Of a stretch of 64,000 nucleotides of DNA, positions 58,295 to 64,000 are shown piece after piece (positions within the stretch are counted from its first letter, which is position 1; every line of letters begins with the position of its first letter). The DNA lies in assembly GCA_005656395.1 (NCBI GenBank), contig SRSI01000033.1, forward strand, positions 124,001 to 188,000, in the 5' to 3' direction. The notes below the pieces were generated by a model. The model did not search any database. It worked only from the letters and a program-made list of their open reading frames with translations, and was not told where the DNA came from. The translations under genes were made by a program, and so were the position numbers. This DNA comes from Strongyloides papillosus. Its lineage: Eukaryota; Nematoda; Chromadorea; Rhabditida; Strongyloididae.

Positions 58295-59634
58295 CTAATG
58301 TTTTTTAAACAATAATTTAAATCTACTTCTAGCATCTGTACTTCTATAATATATCAAAACAACATTGCTTTTTGAATAAAAAATAATATTCTTATTGATT
58401 CCACAAAAACGTGCACCGGTAACAGTTTTATCTTTCCAGTATTTGATTTCTAAACTATCATTTGGTAAACAAATTTTTCGAGTGTAAGGATGTATACTGA
58501 TAAAAACAATATTTATCACAATTTTTGAATTTTTTGGAGCCAATAAATGATAGAAACAGTTTATTTTACCAACAGCCTTTATTTCTTGCTTCGTTCTTAG
58601 AGCAACAAATCTTGTTCTACCACAGGAGTATGGATTGACTGCAAATCTGCCACAATCATTTCCTACAAATCCTTCTACGCACTTACATTGCAGGCAATTA
58701 TTAGGATTCGAATATCCATTATTATGGCATCTAAATGGAGTTGGAGGACATTTATACCTACAGTACATCATATTAACTGTTTTAATGTCAATAAAAGAAA
58801 GTTGTTCTACTTGACCAATAGTTTTTCTATATAATTCATGCTTGGGTATAATAGTTGAACCATTATTTTTCGTAAAAGAGTCCATATCATAATGCATAAT
58901 TGATCCATAATCATACGGTAAACCAAATGTATTTGAATTTAATGGTGAAGAAATACTAAAATCACTGATAAGAGATTCGTCTACATTGTCCGTCATTATA
59001 GTTACGTATTGATTTCTATCAATCCTATTATGTTCATGATCAATTCCTAATGCATGCAATGTTTCATGTTGAATTACTCCTACTGTCTGACAATGACCTG
59101 CAATAAATATATTTTGAAATTGTCTATTAGTTGATCTGCCGATAAAGCTAGCACATTTTTCTCCTGGACAGTATCGTATTCCTGACATTCCCACGATAAT
59201 TCTATTTACTAATTTGAATCTCACGCAAGTTTCCGTTTGTATAATATTTAGTGCTTTTATTATTAATTCACGATCAAGCTTTTCATCAATATAAACGGGT
59301 ATTAATGAAAACCAACGTTCTAAAATATTCCCTCTTACCTTTCTTTTTTCTCTATAATATTCTAAATTAAAATCAAGGGAACTTTTACTGATATTCATAA
59401 CAAATTGCTAAAAAAATAGAAATTAAAATTTTAGTTTAAATTTTAAGTACCGTTTTATCAGTTCTATTCATATTATATCTTTGAATTTTATCATCAATCA
59501 ATTTATCTACTGAAGTGTCACCTTCCTTGAGTATATGCTAAACTGTTCATAAACATATTTTTTTAAAATCAACTTACACATTTAAAAATAACAGTATTTA
59601 CAGAAAAAATTATAAAATAGTGAATAAACTTCAT
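58295..59634 (-). CDS. astacin metalloprotease A7 (astacin-EGF-CUB)
   Basis: Predicted CDS complement(join(58295..59407, 59451..59537, 59578..59634)), 418 residues, with introns of 43 and 40 nt, all phase 0. Exon 1 encodes a signal peptide ending VIFKC. Exon 2 is a 29-residue propeptide exon; exon 3 carries the remaining propeptide ending in EKRK, the astacin domain with HETLHALGIDHEHNR (first His about residue 162) and Met-turn SIMHY, the EGF-like module CKCVEGFVGNDC, and the CUB domain ending FKLLFKKH. The three-exon structure and HEHNR helix set A7-A9 apart from A1-A4. The acceptor of exon 2 is chosen as TTTAG because the alternative six bases upstream runs into a stop. Confidence 0.9.
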
Positions 59635-60185
59635 TTATTCAATAAATAAAACATGAGTATAATATTTTAACATTAAAAATATATATTTTAATTTGATAAT
59701 AAATATTAAAACAAACTCTAAAAGATGAATAAAAATATATATTATATGTTTATTGATCTCAAAAAGTTGATCTCCACAAATGATTATTAATGAAATTTTG
59801 TAAAAAGAGTAGTATTCATAATAATCAAATTTTCTAAATTTTTTTTTAATTCATCAAAAACATATTCATAATTTTAATTCCTTTGTGTTTTGGTTCAAGT
59901 CTTAAGTATGATATGTGGCAGATTTCTATCCATAGTAATGAAATTTAAAAGATATTTTCCCAAAAATTTTAAGAGTATATCTTATTGCTATGACGAAATA
60001 TTTATTTAACATAATTATATCATTTTATAATATTTTATCAATGTTGTAAACAGATTTAATCCTACAAAATTATATAAGAATTATAATCGTTAAGTTTTAT
60101 TGAAAAAAAGAAGTGGTTATGGTAGAAAATAGTAAAAATGATATTCTTAAGATTAATTTTGTTAATGTCTTATTTTGTTTTAATT
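59635..60185. other. spacer between A8 and A7
   Basis: Contains the A7 promoter region and the A8 3' flank. No gene is seen. Confidence 0.5.
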
Positions 60186-61535
60186 CTAGAGTTTTTTAAA
60201 TATTACTCTAAATTTATTTCTATCATCTCTACTTCGATAATATATCAAAACAACATTACTTTTAGAATAAAATATGACGTTTCTGTTGACTCCACAGAAT
60301 CTTGCCCCTGTAACAGTTTTATCTTGCCAGAATTTAATTTCCAGGCAATCTTGCGGCCAACATGGCTTTCTCTTGTAAGGATGTATACTAGTAAAAACAA
60401 TTTTTACTACGATTCTAGAACGTTCTTGAGTCGTCAAACGATAGTAACAGTTTTTTTTACCAAATGCTTTGAGTTCTTGGGGAAATATTTGAGCAACATG
60501 TCTTGACTTATGGCATGAAAATCTTTTAATTATAAAATCTTGACAGTACTTTCCTACAAATCCCTCTACGCAAATGCAATCAAAGCATGTATTAGAATTT
60601 TGATAAGATTGGTTTAGGCACTCCAGATTATTGGTACACTTCTTATTGCAGTAAAACACATTAATTGTTTGAATGTCAATAAAAGAAAGTGATTGTAATT
60701 GACCAATAGTTTTCTCATATATTTGATATTTTGGTACAATTGTTGGTTGTTTATTCTTAGAGTAAGCATACATATCATAATGCATAAGTGATCCATAATC
60801 ATATGGTAATCCAAATGTATTTGAGTTTATGGGCAATGCAATACGAAAATCGCGAATTAAAGCGTCGTTTACATTTTTAAAAAGTATTGATACATATTTA
60901 TCTCTATCAATTCTATTATGCTCATGTTCGATTCCCAATGCGTGTAAAGTTTCATGTGTAATTGATCCTAAATTTTCACAAAACTTTGCGATAAAAATCT
61001 TTTGGAATTTTTTGTTTACTCTTTTTCCCACAAAACTTGCGCAAGTTTCTCCGTGATAGTAATGAATCCCTGACATATGTTTATAGATTTTATTTACTTC
61101 ATAAAATCTGACGCACGTTTCTGATTGTATTTTGTACAGTGCCTTTACTATTAAGTTACGATTAAGCCCTTTTTCAATGTAAAACGGTATCGATGAAAGC
61201 CATATTTTTTTTCTGTTTCCTGTTATTTTTCTTTTCTTTCTATAAGATTCCAAGTCATAATAAAGATGGATATTTCTAGTGTTTACTATAAATTGCTTAA
61301 AAACTTTAAAATTTAGACATTAGTACCAATAGTTAGAACTATTTTACGAATTTCACTCATTTTAAAGCTGGAATAATGTTAGTTTTAATTTCTCATTGTT
61401 TCTTCTCTCCTATTGTTTCTCTCTCTTCATTTCTTAAATGCTAGAAATTTCTTTTAAATACATTAAAATATAACTTACACATTTAAAAATAACAGCATTT
61501 ACAATATATAATAAAATGTAATTAATTAACAACAT
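60186..61535 (-). CDS. astacin metalloprotease A8, propeptide exon 2 decayed
   Basis: Best model complement(join(60186..61295, 61479..61535)), 388 residues, with one 183-nt intron. Exon 1 is a signal peptide (MLLINYILLYIVNAVIFKC). The place of A7 exon 2 (from 61440) still has an acceptor (TTTCTAG) and opens with 15 codons, but TGA follows at 61395..61393 and more stops after it. Since both neighbouring introns are phase 0, skipping it keeps the frame. Exon 3 begins QFIVNTRN and has a short propeptide ending in RKKRK, the zinc motif HETLHALGIEHEHNR (first His about residue 133), Met-turn SLMHY, an EGF-like CICVEGFVGKYC and a full CUB domain. The protease part looks functional. If exon 2 is still spliced in, the product would stop after about 34 residues. 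Confidence 0.82.
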
Positions 61536-62100
61536 TGGTTTTTTATTTTTAAAACTAAATCAATATTACTATCATCTATTGTAAAAAAATTGAACTAGAA
61601 AATTAAATATTTAAAAAATCTAGCCAATAACTGTGAGTATATAGTAATGAATAATATTTATCAATTACCAAAAATCGAACACCCGCGGATTGTTATTTTT
61701 AAAATTTATATTCTTTCATTATTACTCAAGAGTGTTTTCATTTAACGTTCGTATTTTTAAAAGTCATTAGCTCAGAATACAAATTTAAAGTATGATACAT
61801 AGGTAAATTTAAAAGCATATTTCTTGAAGTTAAGGAAATTTTTAGAGTGTTTAAAATGTGTCGTATTGCTTTAGAAAAAATTTTCATTGATTAATAAGAT
61901 TTTAAAAATTATCAAACTATACTATATGCTAGTTTGTAAACTTTATTGAAAAATTTATTAATAGATATAATTTTAAGTATCATTTTTATAAAATAAATAA
62001 AACCGTTAGAAACTAATTTTAAAAACCAGTTATAGCGGATAATAACAAAAATAGTGATGTAATAATTACCACTGTTGAATCATTAAATATTGTTTTATTT
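61536..62100. other. spacer between A9 and A8
   Basis: A8 upstream region. No gene is seen. Confidence 0.5.
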
Positions 62101-63973
62101 TAATGCTTTTTAAATATAAATTTAAAATTATTTCTACTATCCGTACTTTTAAAATATATTATAACATTATTACTTTTGGAATAAAGAATAATATTAGGAG
62201 ACCCTATACACTCACCCAGCGAATAAATATTATTCCAACAGATCGGATATATTATACCAAACACACTAAGTACATGTACCAATAATAAAAAATTGCATGT
62301 TTATTTTTAAAACTTTCTTATGAAAAAGAAAGTTTATGATCCATATATGTATTTAATTTTACCAAAAGTGACATACAATAATGTTAAAAAAAATTAATAT
62401 CAACAATAAACGAATTTATTTTGAAATAGTAAAACCACTTTTTTTTCAAAAAAAAAGTTAACATTAAAATTGATATTTTTAATGAAATATTTAATTTCTT
62501 TTGTAGAACGTTAAATTTTTTTATTTAAATCGGGTAGGGGTCACGATCAAATGCAGTGCAATCATAAAATGAATCCAAAAAATGTCAAAAAGTACGTTTA
62601 CTATTTTAAAATTTAACTTTTAAAATAATGTATAATGACTAAGTTCTTTTAAACTAATTATTGTTACTACTGTTAAATGTTTTTTACTATAAAATAATGT
62701 CTGTAGTAATAATTTATTATTTTGATTTTCGTGACGAAACAATTTGTATTTTCGTGGTGAGACATGCATGACAAAATTTGTTAATTTACTGGGTGAGTGT
62801 ATAATAAGCCAATATTAGTCCGGATTCCACAAAATCGTGCTCCTGTAACTGTCTTATCATCCCAATATTTAATTTCTAAAGAATCTTCTGGCCAACAATA
62901 TCGTCGTTGAAATGGGTATATAATGATGTGAAAAATTTTTATTATAATTTTTGAATATTTTCGAGTCATCAAATGATAGTAACAATTTTTGATACCATAA
63001 GATTTTAGCACTTGTGGAGATCTTTTTGCCACATGTGTTGACATACCGCATGAAGGAATATTCATAACAAAATGATTACAATCATTTCCCACAAATCCGT
63101 CCACGCACTTGCATCGAAAACAAAAATTGGAATCTTGATAACTACCCTTATAACAATCTATCTTAAAGCTACACTTATTCATACAGTAAAGTAAATTAAT
63201 TGTTTTAATGTCAATAAAAGATAGTTTACGTACGTGACCAATAGTATTTTTATATATATAATGCTTGGGTACTATTGTTGGTTTTCCATTTTTGGAAGAA
63301 GCATACATTGTATAATGCATAATTGATCCATAATCATATGGTAAACCAAATGTATTTGAATCAACTAATGATGAAATTCGAAAATCCTCTGCTGAAGATT
63401 TGTCTATATTTTCATATAGTATAGACACATAGTGATCTCTATCAATCCTATTATGCTCATGATCAACTCCCAATGCATGTAAAGTTTCGTGCTGAATTCC
63501 TCCAATGGTTTCACAAGTTTTTGCAATAAATATCTTTTGGAATTTTTTAGCTAATAATTTTCCCAAGTGACTAGCACAAACATCTCCTGGATAATATTGT
63601 ATGCCTGACATCTTGGAAATTTTTTTTACTTCATAAAATCTAACGCATGTTTCTGATTGTATTTCACGTAATGCTCTAATTATTAAGCTGTGATTAAGTC
63701 TACTATCAACAAAAAATGGTATCGCTGAGGTCCATATATGTGACTTTTTCCCTTTTACTTTTCTTTTTTCTCTGTAAGATTCTAAGTCTGAATAACTAGA
63801 ACCTTTATTGATATTTCCTATAATTAGCTTAAAAACATAAAAATTAAAATATTATTTTAAATATTTAGTACCGTTTTACTGATTTCATCACTACTAAGGT
63901 TTTGAATATTAATATTAGTGATTTCTCTTTTTCCTTTTTCTACTACCAAATCTACTTTCTTACTAGTTGAGTA
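62101..63973 (-). pseudogene. astacin A9, CUB exon interrupted by a 613-bp insertion; 5' end outside the window
   Basis: Propeptide exon 2 is 63973..63872 (34 codons) and exon 3 starts at 63827 after a 44-nt intron; the signal-peptide exon lies beyond the right edge. Exon 3 has a propeptide ending EKRK, the astacin domain with HETLHALGVDHEHNR, Met-turn SIMHY, the EGF-like CKCVDGFVGNDC, and a CUB domain that runs normally to GARFCGIRTNI. There a transposon-like insertion (62198..62810) intervenes and the frame ends at 62781 after about ten foreign residues. The missing end of the CUB domain (NIILYSKSN to FKFIFKKH) is found on the far side, down to 62101. A protein lacking the last 33 or so CUB residues could still be made. 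Confidence 0.87.
62198..62810. mobile_element. 613-bp insertion in astacin A9, 8-bp target duplication
   Basis: AATATTAG stands on both sides (62190-62197 and 62811-62818); removing one copy with the insert gives a CUB sequence of the same length as in A7 and A8. The ends carry TATACACTCACCCAG in inverted orientation, beginning 7 nt inside each tip. The outermost 7 nt do not match. It has no coding capacity. An 8-bp duplication fits hAT, P or Merlin-like transposition; I cannot choose. A rival reading is a TA-flanked CACTCACCCAG element inserted into a small earlier duplication. Confidence 0.82.
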
Positions 63974-64000
63974 CTAAAATCTTGTCAAGTTTAGTTAGAT

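Overview
The window is eukaryotic, very AT-rich DNA with short introns (mostly 35-55 nt, GT..AG), compact genes and many small transposons. Clustered astacin metalloproteases beside core-2/I-branching-type glycosyltransferases point to a parasitic nematode, most probably Strongyloididae (Strongyloides or a close relative). That placement is inference from gene content and intron style; no rRNA or mitochondrial marker is present.

Layout. 1-3.4 kb: a decayed coding remnant, a REEP5/Yop1-type ER membrane gene and a small unknown helical protein. 4.3-5.5 kb: a foldback DNA element. 5.5-25.9 kb: four apparently intact GT14-type (core-2/I-branching) glycosyltransferase genes and one decayed copy, all on the + strand; two of them (14.4-16.4 and 18.6-20.6 kb) form a recent tandem duplication. 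26-41 kb: four astacin genes on the - strand (A1-A4), interrupted by a mariner remnant, a structurally complete Ty3-type LTR retrotransposon with a 5-bp target duplication, and a TIR element. 41-50 kb: gene-poor and transposon-rich, with a 3.2-kb TIR element carrying a nested foldback. 49.9-51.2 kb: an astacin pseudoprotease (A5). 52.6-54.7 kb: a zinc-finger gene. 56.2-64 kb: a + strand astacin with a long prodomain (A6) and a second - strand astacin array (A7-A9), the last running off the right edge.

The astacins share one plan: signal peptide on a tiny exon 1, short basic-ended propeptide, astacin domain, EGF-like module, CUB domain. The copies show different stages of birth and death. A1, A3, A6 and A7 look intact. 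A8 has lost a propeptide exon. A2 is frameshifted. A4 has a stop codon exactly at the catalytic glutamate. A5 has lost all zinc ligands but keeps its ORF. A9 has a 613-bp insertion in its CUB exon. Fossil 3' ends of a glycosyltransferase lie beside A2, A3 and A4, so these genes probably arose by tandem duplications whose breakpoint lay inside the last exon of the neighbouring glycosyltransferase gene.

The secreted or Golgi products expected here, proteases and O-glycan-modifying enzymes, fit a locus under rapid turnover for contact with a host. Joint function is inference; only co-location and co-duplication are seen directly.
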